From: Sva-07 sp963774765
GTDB lineage: Bacteria; Actinomycetota; Acidimicrobiia; Acidimicrobiales; Ilumatobacteraceae
NCBI GenBank assembly: GCA_963774765.1
Contig: CAVZGP010000024.1
Span: forward strand, 1-64,000
Direction: 5' to 3'
DNA length: 64,000 nt
How positions within the stretch are numbered: position 1 is the stretch's first letter; every line of letters begins with the position of its first letter. Under the pieces are notes generated by a model. It did no database searches. It was not told where the DNA came from and was given only the letters and a program-made list of their open reading frames with translations. The translations under genes and the position numbers were made by a program. Shown here piece by piece: positions 8,748 to 18,667 of this stretch.

Positions 8748-10325
8748 TCATCCCATCTCTCGCAGCACGTTGCGCCGGAGCTTGCCGGTCACGGTCTTGG
8801 GCAGTTCGTCGGCGAAGCCGATCGCTCTCGGATACTTGTACGGAGCGGTGCTCTGCTTGACGTGGGTCTGCAATTCGGTGACGAGGGCGTCGTCGCCGAC
8901 TCGGTCGTCGGCGAGCACGACCCACGCCTTGACGATCTCACCGCGGTCGGCATCGGGAACACCGACCACCGCACACTCCTGCACCGCAGGGTGGCGCAGG
9001 AGCGCGTTCTCGACCTCCTGCGGTCCGATCCGGTAGCCCGCCGAGTTGATGATGTCGTCGGCGCGTCCGGTGTAGAAGACGTAGCCCTCGCTGTCGATCT
9101 CGACGTTGTCGCCGGTTGCGAACCAACGGGCGTCGCCGAGATCGAGCTGTGACGACGCCGTACGTTCCGGGTCGTCCCAGTAGCCCAGCATCAGCTGAGG
9201 GTTGGGGAGCCGGATCAGGAGCTCGCCCATCCCTGATGCATCGGCGGTGCCATCGGCCGTTCGTACCGCGACACCGACGCCGGGCAGCGGACGGCCCATC
9301 GAGCCGGGCTTGACCGGGCGGCCCGGTCGGTTGGTCACCGTCATGAGGGTCTCGGTCTGCCCATAGCCGTCGAGGACGGTCGTGCCGCTGATCTCGCGCC
9401 AACGGTCGATGATCTCGGGGTTCACCGACTCGCCAGCCGACACCGTGGCACGGAGCTTCGACAGGTCGACACCCGAGGTGTCCTCGAGGATCAAGCGGCG
9501 CAGCTCGGTCGCCGCGGCGCAGAAGCAGGTGATCTCGAAGCGCTCCAGCAGACGGAACCGCTCCGCGGGGACGAACGGGCCGTCGTAGAACAGCACCGAC
9601 GCGCCCTGGCTCCACGGGCCGAAGAGGATGCTCGTGCCAGCCTTCGACCAGCCGGTGTCGGCGGTGCACCAGATCTGTTCCTCCGTCGAGAGGCCGAGCC
9701 AATGGACGGCGGAACCCGACCAGGCCCACAGGGCTCGGGCCGCATGGGTGACGCCCTTGGGCGGTCCCGTGGAACCGGACGTGTAATAGAGGATGGCGGG
9801 GTCCTCGGCGGCGACCGTGGCAGGAGCGAACTCCGCCGAACGGTCGTCGGAGTCGGCGAAGCCGACCCAGCCCTCGGGGGCGTCACCGACCGCGACCCGT
9901 ACGGTCAACGAGTCGAGGCCGTCGAACTTGGCGCACTCGTCAGCCGGGCAGATCGCCCCGACCGCCCCGCTGTGCTCCACCCGGTAGGCCAGGTCGGAGG
10001 AGGTCAACATCGTGATGCAGGGGATCGGCACCACACCCATGCGGGTCGCGGCGACCATGGCGATCTGCCACTCGACGATGCGGGGCAGCATGACGACGAT
10101 CCGGTCGCCCTGTCGGAGGCCGAGTTCGGTGAGCAGGTTCGCCAGACGAGCTGCGGCATCGGCGATGTCGGCGTAGGTGTGTCGGCGTTCGTTGCCCACC
10201 TCGTCGACGGTGATCAGCGCGAGACGGTCCGGCTCGGACGCCCAGCGGTCGACCACGTCGGCGGAGAAGTTGAACGTGGCGGGGACGTCCCACTCGAATG
10301 TGTCGTCGATTGTTGCGGCGGTCAT
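8748..10325 (-). CDS. AMP-forming acyl-CoA synthetase (medium-chain/aryl type)
   Basis: 525 residues. The adenylate-forming signature YYTSGSTGPPKG is at about 180-191, GYGQTE follows, WFATGD carries the ribose-binding Asp, and the catalytic lysine is Lys515 in PKTVTGK. The overall pattern, including WCTADTGWSKAGTSILFGPW, is that of the ACSM/medium-chain or benzoate-type ligases. It activates a carboxylic acid as an acyl-CoA through an acyl-AMP. It heads the leftward operon ligase-GntR-VOC-SDR-APH-SnoaL-VOC and sits 35 nt from the second GntR operator. It is complete. Confidence 0.92.
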   Translation of the reverse strand: MTAATIDDTFEWDVPATFNFSADVVDRWASEPDRLALITVDEVGNERRHTYADIADAAARLANLLTELGLRQGDRIVVMLPRIVEWQIAMVAATRMGVVPIPCITMLTSSDLAYRVEHSGAVGAICPADECAKFDGLDSLTVRVAVGDAPEGWVGFADSDDRSAEFAPATVAAEDPAILYYTSGSTGPPKGVTHAARALWAWSGSAVHWLGLSTEEQIWCTADTGWSKAGTSILFGPWSQGASVLFYDGPFVPAERFRLLERFEITCFCAAATELRRLILEDTSGVDLSKLRATVSAGESVNPEIIDRWREISGTTVLDGYGQTETLMTVTNRPGRPVKPGSMGRPLPGVGVAVRTADGTADASGMGELLIRLPNPQLMLGYWDDPERTASSQLDLGDARWFATGDNVEIDSEGYVFYTGRADDIINSAGYRIGPQEVENALLRHPAVQECAVVGVPDADRGEIVKAWVVLADDRVGDDALVTELQTHVKQSTAPYKYPRAIGFADELPKTVTGKLRRNVLREMG

Positions 10326-10359
10326 CGGGACTCACGATCAAGGACTTGTGGGTTCGGTT

Positions 10360-10388
10360 ATATTGTATGACAATGGTGCCGTTGTCAA
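10360..10388 (-). promoter_or_regulatory. Leftward promoter with FadR-type GntR operator (copy 2)
   Basis: On the reverse strand TTGACA (10388-10383) is followed after 8 nt by ATTGTCATACAATAT (10374-10360), identical to copy 1 at 1741-1755 with the same -35-to-operator spacing. The operator covers the spacer and -10 region of the ligase-GntR operon, which fits repression by the GntR product. It also lies 55 nt upstream of the rightward acyl-CoA dehydrogenase start. Confidence 0.78.
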
Positions 10389-10428
10389 CCGGCCGACCGT
10401 CGTCAAGCGGCGAACCAGGGGGAATCGA

Positions 10429-11595
<1,167 letters not shown>

Positions 11596-11629
11596 CCCGA
11601 ACGCCACCCACCGAGCCCCGGAGGACGTC

Positions 11630-12802
11630 ATGTCCGTGAGCCTCCGAACCTTCGAGTTCCTGCGCCTCGACCGGGTCCACATCGCCGCACCACTCGCAGA
11701 CGCGGTCATCGACGAGGCAGACCGGCGAGGCGCCCAACGGGTTGCCATCGTCGCGTCCGGCACGCTGTCACGTTCGACACCGGTCATCGACGACCTGGAA
11801 GCGGCGCTCGGGGCGCGCGGCGTCGGCCGGTTCGATTCGGTCAGGGAACACGCGCCGCGTGAGAGCGTGTTCGCGCTCGTCGAATTCATTCGAGCCACGG
11901 ACGCCGACCTCGTCGCGACGGTCGGCGGAGGCTCGCCACTCGACGCCGTGAAGACCGCGCTGGTTGCACTCGCCGAAGGGCTCACCGAGCCCGACCAACT
12001 CGAGACATTCGCCATCACCACAGGACCCGATGGTGAACGGATCACGCCGGCGGTCGGTTCGCCACCGCTGCGTCAGATCGCGGCGCCGACCACGCTCACT
12101 GGCGCCGATTTCAGCGACCTCGCCGGGTGCGTCGACGAGCGGACTCAGCGAAAGCAGCTCTTCAGCGGCGCCGAGATCGGGCCAGCGGCGATCATCCTCG
12201 ATCCGGCGATCACGGTGTATACCCCGATGGGCCTCTGGTTGTCGAGTGGCATCCGTGCCCTCGATCACGCCGTGGAGACGTTGTGTTCCGGCGCACCGGA
12301 ACCGCTGGCCGACGCCGGAGCGCTCCACGCCATCAGGCTCCTGTCGCGCGGCCTGCCCGCCACCCAGGCCGACCCCGACGATCTCGCCGCTCGCCTCGAG
12401 TGCCAGCAGGCCGTCGGCCTTGCGTGCGCCGGGCTGAACCGTGTCCCGTACGGTGCGAGTCACGGCCTCGGCCACCAACTCGGCGCCGTGTTCGGCATGT
12501 CGCACGGTCACACCAGCTGCGTGATGATGCCGCACGTGATGGCCCACAACCTGCCGGCGACCGCCGAGGCCCAGCAGCTGATCGCGGAGGCGATGGGGCG
12601 ACCGGACGTGCCCGCCAGCGTCGCGGTTGGCGAACTGATCGCCCAACTCGGTCTGCCCACTCGACTCCGCGACGCCGGCGCCACGCACGAGCTGTTGCCG
12701 ACGGTCGCCGACGGCAGCATCGCCCACCCGTGGATCACGGACAACGCCGTACCGATCACGTCCACCGACGAGCTGCTCGGCTTGCTCGAGCGTGCGTTCT
12801 GA
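11630..12802 (+). CDS. Iron-containing alcohol dehydrogenase / maleylacetate reductase-like
   Basis: 390 residues. The NAD-binding GGGSPLDAVK is at 99-108. Histidine-rich metal-site segments follow (GIRALDHAVETLCSG, YGASHGLGHQLGAVFGMSHGHT). Length and the short Rossmann half fit group III dehydrogenases, which include maleylacetate reductase, the last ring-catabolism step before 3-oxoadipate. The presence of maleylpyruvate isomerase-like and ring-hydroxylating oxygenase genes in the island supports an aromatic pathway but does not fix the substrate. It lies 34 nt after the acyl-CoA dehydrogenase. Confidence 0.8.
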   Translation: MSVSLRTFEFLRLDRVHIAAPLADAVIDEADRRGAQRVAIVASGTLSRSTPVIDDLEAALGARGVGRFDSVREHAPRESVFALVEFIRATDADLVATVGGGSPLDAVKTALVALAEGLTEPDQLETFAITTGPDGERITPAVGSPPLRQIAAPTTLTGADFSDLAGCVDERTQRKQLFSGAEIGPAAIILDPAITVYTPMGLWLSSGIRALDHAVETLCSGAPEPLADAGALHAIRLLSRGLPATQADPDDLAARLECQQAVGLACAGLNRVPYGASHGLGHQLGAVFGMSHGHTSCVMMPHVMAHNLPATAEAQQLIAEAMGRPDVPASVAVGELIAQLGLPTRLRDAGATHELLPTVADGSIAHPWITDNAVPITSTDELLGLLERAF

Positions 12803-12848
12803 GTCGCCCCATCCATCAACAGCACCATCACCCGAGCAAGGAGTCCCC

Positions 12849-13680
12849 ATGCAAGTCGAGACCCATCTCCTCAACGAGTTGCACTGCTTCCGGTACCCGG
12901 CGGCCGACGCGTCCGTACGCGCTCGTCGTCTCCCACGGTCTCGGTGGGCATGGCGGCATCTACAACACGTTCTGCGAGCACCACGTCGCGCAGGGCGCTG
13001 AGCTGTGGTGCTACGACGCACCCGGACACGGTCGATCCACCCCAAACCGCCCGCGGGGTACCTGGACGATGGGGGAGTGGGCGCAGGCCAGCCGCGACTG
13101 GGCGACCCACGTCCATGAACTCACCGGGCTGCCGGTCTTCACGCTCGGCTCGAGCCTCGGCGTCGGCGCAGCGATGTCGGCGATCGATTCCCCCGCAGTG
13201 ACGGGCGCGATCCTGATGGGCTCTGCGGCCGTTCCCGGGAGTCCGCTGATCAAGGCGTACGGAGCGGCGTGGCGCAGCGATGACGTCAGGGCGGTGCTCG
13301 ACCAGATCGGCCGAGGCGCACGGCTGGACATCCCCACGTTCTTCAACTTCGACGTCGACTACGGCTTCCAGGGTGCGACCGAACAGAAGAAGCTCGATCC
13401 GTACAACACCTGGTCGTACGACCTCGCGTCGTGGGCGAGCTTCATGCAGTACGACCCACCGCAACCGATCGCCGACAACACCAAGCCGGTGCTCTATGCG
13501 GCCGGTGCGAAGGACCCCAACATCACGCCCGAGGTGCTGCAGATGGTCGCCGACACGATCGGTGGGCCGGTGCGAGTCGAGATCTTCCCCGACGGTGTTC
13601 ACCAGCTCATGCTGTTCGAGACCGAAGCCTTCTCGAACCTCGTCCACGAGTTCTGCACCGGCGTCATCAGCACCGGCTGA
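12849..13680 (+). CDS. Alpha/beta hydrolase (lysophospholipase-like), frameshifted near the N-terminus
   Basis: The ATG at 12849 gives MQVETHLLNELHCFRYPAADAS; an indel near 12915 moves the frame, which then continues PYALVVSHGLGGHGGIYNTF. The nucleophile elbow is GSSLG (in TLGSSLGVGAAM), the acid is probably the Asp of AGAKDPNIT and the histidine lies in PDGVHQLMLF. This is a monoacylglycerol-lipase-like serine hydrolase that would cleave an ester or thioester. It is third in the rightward unit of the catabolic island, 46 nt after the dehydrogenase. Apart from one base it is intact. Confidence 0.75.
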
Positions 13681-13767
13681 CCGGCCAGACCCGTGGCACC
13701 CGATAGTCCCCACCGGCGAGCGCCATCAGCCGGATCTCCTCGCCGCACGTTGTACGGAGAAGCTGCC

Positions 13768-13862
13768 GAAAGGTCCCGGGATTCGCCGGCACGTAGCGGA
13801 TTCGGCGACGTGGGACGGACGAGCCGCACGGCGAACCCGCACAGAACAAGGAGATCCGGACG
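13768..13862 (+). repeat. Dispersed repeat, copy 1 (about 95 bp)
   Basis: This stretch closely matches 41889-41982: both run AAGGTCCCGGGATTCGC, then GGATTCGGC, GGGACGGAC and end ACAGAACAAGGAGATCCGGA with small indels. Neither copy lies in a recognisable gene. The stretch 13681-13993 between genes otherwise holds only a hairpin. Origin unknown; it may be debris of a mobile element. Confidence 0.65.
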
Positions 13863-13904
13863 GTAGGGGATCGGACGGACGCCAAAGCCCAGTCTTGAAC
13901 CCCC

Positions 13905-13953
13905 CTTCCACTCGCGTGGAGTGGGGGTTCAAATCCCGCCTCGGGCACCATAT
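13905..13953 (+). repeat. tRNA-3'-end-like hairpin sequence, copy 1
   Basis: TTGAACCCCC and GGGGGTTCAA form a perfect 10-bp stem enclosing CCAC/GTGG. The 3' part resembles a variable arm, T-arm (GGTTCAAATCCCGC) and acceptor end with CACCA. No matching 5' half (GCCCGAG) lies upstream, so this is not a tRNA gene. A related, more degenerate copy is at 16808-16862. Such 3'-end fragments are typical traces of site-specific integration at tRNA genes. Confidence 0.5.
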
Positions 13954-13993
13954 CTGTACGTTTTGCGTCGCTCCCTGATGTACACTTCGCCAT

Positions 13994-14257
13994 ATGGATG
14001 TTGCCGTGACTGAGCTCCGAGCCCACCTCGGTCAGTGGATCGACGCTGCGCGTGGGGGCAACGACGTCGTCATCACCGATCGGGGGACGCCCGTCGCCCG
14101 AATCGTTGCGCTCGACTCCACTCCGGTCCTCGACCGCCTGACCGCCGAAGGCGTGATCAGTCGACCCGCACGATCGTCCCGCCCGGTTGCCGGCGGTCGG
14201 TCCCGGCCGAAGCCCAAGCGACCCGTGGCTGACATCGTCAGCGAGCAGCGTCGCTGA
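13994..14257 (+). CDS. Antitoxin, Phd/YefM (VapB-type) family
   Basis: 87 residues. The N-terminus MDVAVTELRAHLGQWIDAAR followed by DVVITDRGTPVARIVAL is the Phd/YefM DNA-binding and dimerisation fold. The basic C-terminal tail (SRPKPKRPVADIVSEQRR) is the flexible toxin-neutralising part. It lies 2 nt before a PIN-domain toxin gene, the usual antitoxin-first order, and the complex would repress its own promoter. The module sits in a repeat-rich patch, consistent with mobility. Confidence 0.88.
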   Translation: MDVAVTELRAHLGQWIDAARGGNDVVITDRGTPVARIVALDSTPVLDRLTAEGVISRPARSSRPVAGGRSRPKPKRPVADIVSEQRR

Positions 14258-14259
14258 AG

Positions 14260-14691
14260 GTGGCCATCGTCTATTTCGATTCGAGCGCGCTCGTCAAACT
14301 CGTACTCGACGAGACCGGATCTGACGTCGCAGCAGCAGTGTGGAACGCTTGCGACGCTGCGTTGTCGAGCCGACTTGCGTATCCCGAAGTCTGCGCAGCT
14401 CTCGCAGCAGCAGGCCGCAATCACGACCTCACCGAACCCGAAGCGTCCGCTGCAGCAGGCGAATGGGACATCTTCTGGTCGTCGATGCGTCCAATCGAAC
14501 TCTCGCCCGACGTCGAGAGAGCGGCTGGCGAGTTGGCTGTCCTGCACCGACTGCGCGGAGCCGATGCAGTTCATCTCGCAAGTGCCCTTGCTCTCGGCTC
14601 GCAGGAGGTCATCGTTGCGGTGTGGGACAAACGTCTCCACGCTGGAGCCGCCGCCGCTGGACTTCCCGTGGCGCCCGCGACGCTCGACTGA
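14260..14691 (+). CDS. PIN-domain ribonuclease toxin (VapC family)
   Basis: 143 residues from GTG 14260. The acidic metal site of PIN nucleases is complete: Asp7 (YFDSSALVK), Glu43 (YPEV), Asp102 (GADAVHLA) and Asp123 (VWDKRL). VapC toxins cut tRNA or rRNA in a Mg-dependent way when the antitoxin is degraded. It is co-transcribed with the upstream antitoxin with a 2-nt gap. The target RNA cannot be predicted. Confidence 0.9.
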   Translation: MAIVYFDSSALVKLVLDETGSDVAAAVWNACDAALSSRLAYPEVCAALAAAGRNHDLTEPEASAAAGEWDIFWSSMRPIELSPDVERAAGELAVLHRLRGADAVHLASALALGSQEVIVAVWDKRLHAGAAAAGLPVAPATLD

Positions 14692-14913
14692 ACCCGAAGC
14701 GGGACGACGACCATCTTCTCAAGGTCGTCGCGTCGACGCACAGATCGCAGCGACCGCCTCCTGACGTTTCCCCCGGCCAGCCCGTCGAAACGTTCCGCTC
14801 GTGCGATGCCGAGCAAGCGTGAACTCTCGACGCGGCGCACCGAACCACTCTTGCGAGCATGTCGAGCACCTGGACGGTCCAAGACGGCACAGCCGTGTGG
14901 GGCGGCGGCGCTG

Positions 14914-15768
14914 TCAGGAGCTCTGCAGGTCGCGGTGCAGGAACGCCCACCAGCCCGCGAGGAGTGACACTGTTGCCGTCGCGAACGGGATGGCAACTTC
15001 CCAACTGAGCCCGTCGATCAGCATGACGTCGTCGACGTACCAGTGCCACGGTGACAGCCACGTGAGCCAGTCGAGACTGCCGGTCATGTTCGACAGGGTG
15101 TAGATCACGTAGCCGAAGATTCCAATGGCGGCGGCACCGCCCGTGGCGAGACCCTTGCGGCCGGTCACCGCTCCGATCAGGAAGGCAATGCCGGTGATGC
15201 CAATCGCGGCAGAGAACGCTGCGAACGTGCCGTTGAAGATGTCCAACGCAGTCGCGCCGTCGGATACCGATGTGGTGCCGTCGGGCAGGGTGGTGGTGGT
15301 CGAGTCGGTGAGTTCGAACATCGGCATCGTGACCACGAGGGAGAGCCCGGACAACAACGACACTCCGAACAACACGGTGATCGCGGCGGCGAAGCGGCCG
15401 AGGGCGACTTCGGTGCGGGTGATCGGGCCGGACAGCAGGTACTCGAGGGCACCGGTGTCCTCGTCGCCGGCGATCGCGGCGCTGCCAAGTGCGACACCGA
15501 GTGCCATCAGGGTCCACGGCAGGATGTTCGCGTAGAGGGCGATCCACAGGTAGCCGAGCGGCGAGCTGGGGTCGATGCCGGCGCTCAGGCCGAGCACGGT
15601 GCTCATCGCTTCGCTGCCGCCACTCGCGAGCGCTTCGGTGGAACCACTCAGCGACGGATAGAACGCGGCGGTGACCACGATGACGAGAACGAGACCGACG
15701 GTCCAGCTGAATGTCGACAGCCGGCGGTCGCGCAACCAGCGCCGGTACACCGAGAACGTGGCACTCAT
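14914..15768 (-). CDS. ABC-2 type transporter permease
   Basis: 284 residues with about six hydrophobic segments (for example LVLVIVVTAAFYPSL near 27-41 and FLIGAVTGRKGLATGG in the second half). GDEDTGALEYLLSGPITRTEV is the typical cytoplasmic coupling segment of ABC-2 exporters. An extracellular loop rich in Ser/Thr/Asp follows. It overlaps the ATPase gene by 4 nt, so the two form one exporter. The substrate (drug, lipid or peptide) is unknown. The 222 bases between the toxin stop and this gene show no feature. Confidence 0.88.
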   Translation of the reverse strand: MSATFSVYRRWLRDRRLSTFSWTVGLVLVIVVTAAFYPSLSGSTEALASGGSEAMSTVLGLSAGIDPSSPLGYLWIALYANILPWTLMALGVALGSAAIAGDEDTGALEYLLSGPITRTEVALGRFAAAITVLFGVSLLSGLSLVVTMPMFELTDSTTTTLPDGTTSVSDGATALDIFNGTFAAFSAAIGITGIAFLIGAVTGRKGLATGGAAAIGIFGYVIYTLSNMTGSLDWLTWLSPWHWYVDDVMLIDGLSWEVAIPFATATVSLLAGWWAFLHRDLQSS

Positions 15769-16655
15769 GACTTGTCCTTTCCGGACAGCAGGTCGATGAA
15801 GATGGCGTCGAGGTCCTGCTGTTCGGTCTCGATACGGATGGCGCCGAGGTCCCCGGCGCGGGAGAGCACCGCGGCAACAGGGCCTTGCAGCGTGATCGCG
15901 ACGTCGGTGCCGTCGACTTCGACTCCCGTGACCGAGGAGACGGCGTCGAAGCTGTCGGCCGGAACCGGTTCGGCGAAGCCGATCGTGATCTTGTTCGTTG
16001 CCTGGTGGCGGAGTTCGTCGAAGGTCATTTCCTCGATCAATTTGCCGTCGTTGATCATCCCGACACGGTCGGCGACTCGGGCGACTTCGGCCATCACGTG
16101 CGAGGTCAGCCAGATCGTCGCGCCCTGCGCTTTGCGCTCGGCGAGCAGGTCACGGAACTCCTCCTGGAGCACCGGGTCGAGGCCGCTGGTCGGCTCATCG
16201 AGCACCAGCAGTTCCGGCGAACTCATGAACGCGAGGATCAAGCCGACCTTGCGCCGGTTGCCGGTGCTCAATTCGTGCACCGGACGTCGCGGGTCGAGAC
16301 CGAACCGTTCGATCAGCGAGTCGCGCTCGGCAGTGGAATCCATGTGACGGAACTTGCCGAAGTACTCGAACGCATCGTTGCCGGTCATCGACCGCGGGAG
16401 GTTCAGATCGCCGGGCAGGTAGCCGACCCGCGACCGGATCGCCGGGTCGCTGCCTTGGCCACCAAGCACGTTGCAGGTGCCACCGGTCGGACGGATGAAG
16501 TCCAACAGCATCCGTGCCGTGGTCGACTTGCCCGAGCCGTTGCGTCCGAGAAATGCGTAGCACTCGCCTGGTTGGACGACGAGGTCGAGTTCGTCGACGG
16601 CGCGTAGATCGCCCCATTGCTTGGAGAGACCCCGAGTCTCGATCGCAGCTGTCAT
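15765..16655 (-). CDS. ABC transporter ATP-binding protein
   Basis: 296 residues. Walker A GRNGSGKST near 37-45, the signature region HELSTGNRRKVGLIL, and Walker B LLVLDEPTSGLD followed by the switch histidine in WLTSHVM. The C-terminal 80 residues are the accessory domain of the drug-exporter (CcmA/DrrA-like) class. It starts the two-gene leftward exporter operon. The upstream gap contains only degraded repeat sequence, and no clear promoter was found. Confidence 0.9.
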   Translation of the reverse strand: MTAAIETRGLSKQWGDLRAVDELDLVVQPGECYAFLGRNGSGKSTTARMLLDFIRPTGGTCNVLGGQGSDPAIRSRVGYLPGDLNLPRSMTGNDAFEYFGKFRHMDSTAERDSLIERFGLDPRRPVHELSTGNRRKVGLILAFMSSPELLVLDEPTSGLDPVLQEEFRDLLAERKAQGATIWLTSHVMAEVARVADRVGMINDGKLIEEMTFDELRHQATNKITIGFAEPVPADSFDAVSSVTGVEVDGTDVAITLQGPVAAVLSRAGDLGAIRIETEQQDLDAIFIDLLSGKDKS

Positions 16656-16807
16656 CAGTTGTGCCTTTCACGGACGTTTCGTCGACTGGCTGAGCGGCGG
16701 CATGCGTCGCCGGGCGCAATCGAACCAGATGCTGGAGGTCCTTACTGGGAAATCCATGAGAATCGAGGAAGAGTTCCCCCAGAGCCGACTCGATACAGGC
16801 GCGAGCG

Positions 16808-16862
16808 ACTGGGTCCCCCTTCCACGCACGTGGAGTGCGGGATTCAAGTCCCGTCCCGCGCA
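16808..16862 (+). repeat. tRNA-3'-end-like hairpin sequence, copy 2 (degenerate)
   Basis: CCCCCTTCCAC, GTGGAGTG, TTCAAGTCCCG and a CAC-ending tail line up with the copy at 13905-13953, with several differences inside the stems. It again looks like a variable arm plus T-arm without a 5' tRNA half. Copies 1 and 2 bracket the VapBC and ABC exporter genes, suggesting but not proving a past insertion. Confidence 0.4.
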
Positions 16863-16872
16863 CGCAGACTCG

Positions 16873-17488
16873 GCGTGGAGTCGGTAGCGCCGTGAGGTGT
16901 TCGTTGCGGTAGAGGCCGGGGCCGGCGACGTGCAGGGTGTCGAGAAACTCTCGGGCGGCGTCGTAGGCGGCCTTGACGAGTGTGGGCGTGTGGTCGAAGT
17001 CGAGTGGCGACATCATCACTGGGGCTGGTCCGGATGTCGAGTGCTTCGAGCACCGGGACGTTGACGACGAGCCCGCCGTCGTAGAGCTGGCGCCCGCCGC
17101 GCTCGACCGAGGGGAACACGCCCGGGATCGCCGAACTCGCCAAGACGGCGGTGGTCAGTGGTCCGTCGATGAGACGCACGGCGTGACTGGTCTCGACGTC
17201 GAGCGCCATCGCGGCGTAGGGGAGTGCGAGGTCCTCGATGCGGACGTCGCCGATCTCGTCGATCATCAGTTGTGCCAGGGCTGGTGTCTCGTACAGCGAG
17301 GTCTTCGATCGCCACAGCGTGACGGCGCGCCGGAACAGTCCGCCGGGCAGCACGGTGTCGACATCGAGTGTGTGCCAGATGTGTGAGAGGCGGCTGGCGG
17401 CGCCGAGACTGCCACCCCCGCCGAGGACGAACCCGATCGGGTGCGGGAGCTGGGCCAGGAGGTCGTTGTGGATCATGTCGAAGGTCAT
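16873..17488 (-). pseudogene. Patatin-like phospholipase relic lacking the catalytic serine segment
   Basis: From ATG 17488 the oxyanion motif GFVLGGGGSLGA is intact, and YDGGLVVNVPVLEAL retains the Asp-Gly-Gly of the dyad. The sequence expected between them with the GxSxG nucleophile elbow is absent: the text goes straight from GGGGSLGA to ASRLSHIWHTLD. After VLEALDIR the conserved C-terminal SPLDFDHTPTLVKAAYDAAREFLD appears in another frame with its expected preceding segment missing. Two internal deletions and a frameshift make this a decayed gene. The exact 3' end is unclear because it runs into the tRNA-like repeat. Confidence 0.7.
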
Positions 17489-17530
17489 GGGCGAGGGCGT
17501 TCGAGTTGAGCGGCGATCATGGCCGAGTCG

Positions 17531-18382
17531 TCATCGTGCCGAGGCGTTGGTCACCGGAGCTGGTGGGCGACGAACGAGCAGGTCGATTCCGCGGGCCACG
17601 AGGTACCCGACGCCGAGCGTCATCACCCCGAGGAGTGCATCGATCCAGTAGTGGTTGGCCGTGACGACGATGGTGAACATCGTGGCGATCGGATAGGCGA
17701 CGATCAGGACCCGACCGGTCCGGTTGCGGATTCTCGGAAACACGACGAGCGTGCACCACAGTGCCCACGCGATGTGGAGGCTGGGCACCGCGGCGTACTG
17801 GTTCGAGACCGATGCCATGGCACCCGAGCCGAACGACCACAGGCCGCCCACCTCGGCGACTGTGTCGACCATGCCGGGGCCGGCGCAACCGCCGAACGGA
17901 CCGCAGTCGGCGAGCAGCCGGGGTGGCATCACCGGGAAAAAGCTGAATCCAATGATCGCCAGACCCGTCGTGGCGGCGAGCGTGTTTCGCCACCGGCGGT
18001 AGTCGAGCGGACGGCGGAAGAACAACCAGATCAACACGCCGCCGGTCACCACGAAGTGGAACGTCCCATAGAAGACGTTGAGCATCCAGACGAACGCGTC
18101 GTGGTCGATCACCAGACGTTGCAGGGCCGGCTCGAAGTACAGACCGAGGGATTGCTGCACGTCGATGATTCGTTGGGCATGATCGAGCGCCACCGCGGGG
18201 TCCACCGCCGCCGAGCCGAACGCGTTTCGTGCCGCTGAGTACGCCACGTAGAACACGGCGATCGTCGCCACCTCGACAGCCATTCGTCGCCACCGCAGCG
18301 GTCCGTTGGCGGTCTCCACCGCAACGTCATCGTTCTTGGCGCTCGCGATGCTCATGGTGCTGCGGGAAAGAGACGACATCAC
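17531..18382 (-). CDS. PAP2-superfamily membrane phosphatase / inositol-phosphotransferase-like
   Basis: 283 residues with about six membrane segments. The phosphatase motifs are SLHIAWALW (PSLHxxxA type) near 205 and ANHYWIDALLG near 245, with FFPVMPPRLL upstream. This matches the PAP2_3/AUR1-like class acting on lipid phosphates at the outer membrane face. A first ATG at 18382 was used; MSIAS a few codons later is possible. It is the last gene of a leftward operon after a STAS-like and a PEP-synthase-N-like gene, whose promoter carries direct-repeat boxes. Confidence 0.87.
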   Translation of the reverse strand: MMSSLSRSTMSIASAKNDDVAVETANGPLRWRRMAVEVATIAVFYVAYSAARNAFGSAAVDPAVALDHAQRIIDVQQSLGLYFEPALQRLVIDHDAFVWMLNVFYGTFHFVVTGGVLIWLFFRRPLDYRRWRNTLAATTGLAIIGFSFFPVMPPRLLADCGPFGGCAGPGMVDTVAEVGGLWSFGSGAMASVSNQYAAVPSLHIAWALWCTLVVFPRIRNRTGRVLIVAYPIATMFTIVVTANHYWIDALLGVMTLGVGYLVARGIDLLVRRPPAPVTNASAR

Positions 18383-18388
18383 TACGCC

Positions 18389-18667
18389 TCACGCCGCGTT
18401 GTCGGGTTGAGGGGTCGTCGTCGGTCCGATCAGGCGCACGAAACCGCCCTCGGTTCGCAGCTGCTCGCTGATCTGTGCGATCTCGAGTCCCAGCGGCGAC
18501 GTGGGGTCGACGGCGGGGTCGACGTGCAGGTGAATGCGGAGGTAGCCGGCAGCGGCGAGCGTGTGGAGACGTTCCCCGACCTCCTCGCTGCCGGCCTGAT
18601 CGAGGAGGCCGGACACCACGAGGGTCACTGCATCGTCGCCGATGTGGACGATGTGCGCGGCGTTCAT
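18389..18667 (-). CDS. Small STAS-like protein
   Basis: 92 residues starting at ATG 18667. The alternation of strands and helices (VTLVVSGLLDQAGSEEVGERL, then YLRIHLHVDPAVDPTSPLGLEIA, then GGFVRLIGP) resembles the STAS fold of anti-sigma-factor antagonists, but the usual DSSGL phosphorylation motif is replaced by DPTSPLG. It overlaps the upstream gene by 4 nt and precedes the PAP2 gene. A regulatory role is inference. Confidence 0.6.
   Translation of the reverse strand: MNAAHIVHIGDDAVTLVVSGLLDQAGSEEVGERLHTLAAAGYLRIHLHVDPAVDPTSPLGLEIAQISEQLRTEGGFVRLIGPTTTPQPDNAA

Noticed and set aside
13667..14026. Reverse-strand ORF starting with a VPEAGFEP-like sequence
   Set aside because: This is the familiar artefact of reading across a tRNA 3' end in reverse; the remainder is repeat sequence with no domain.
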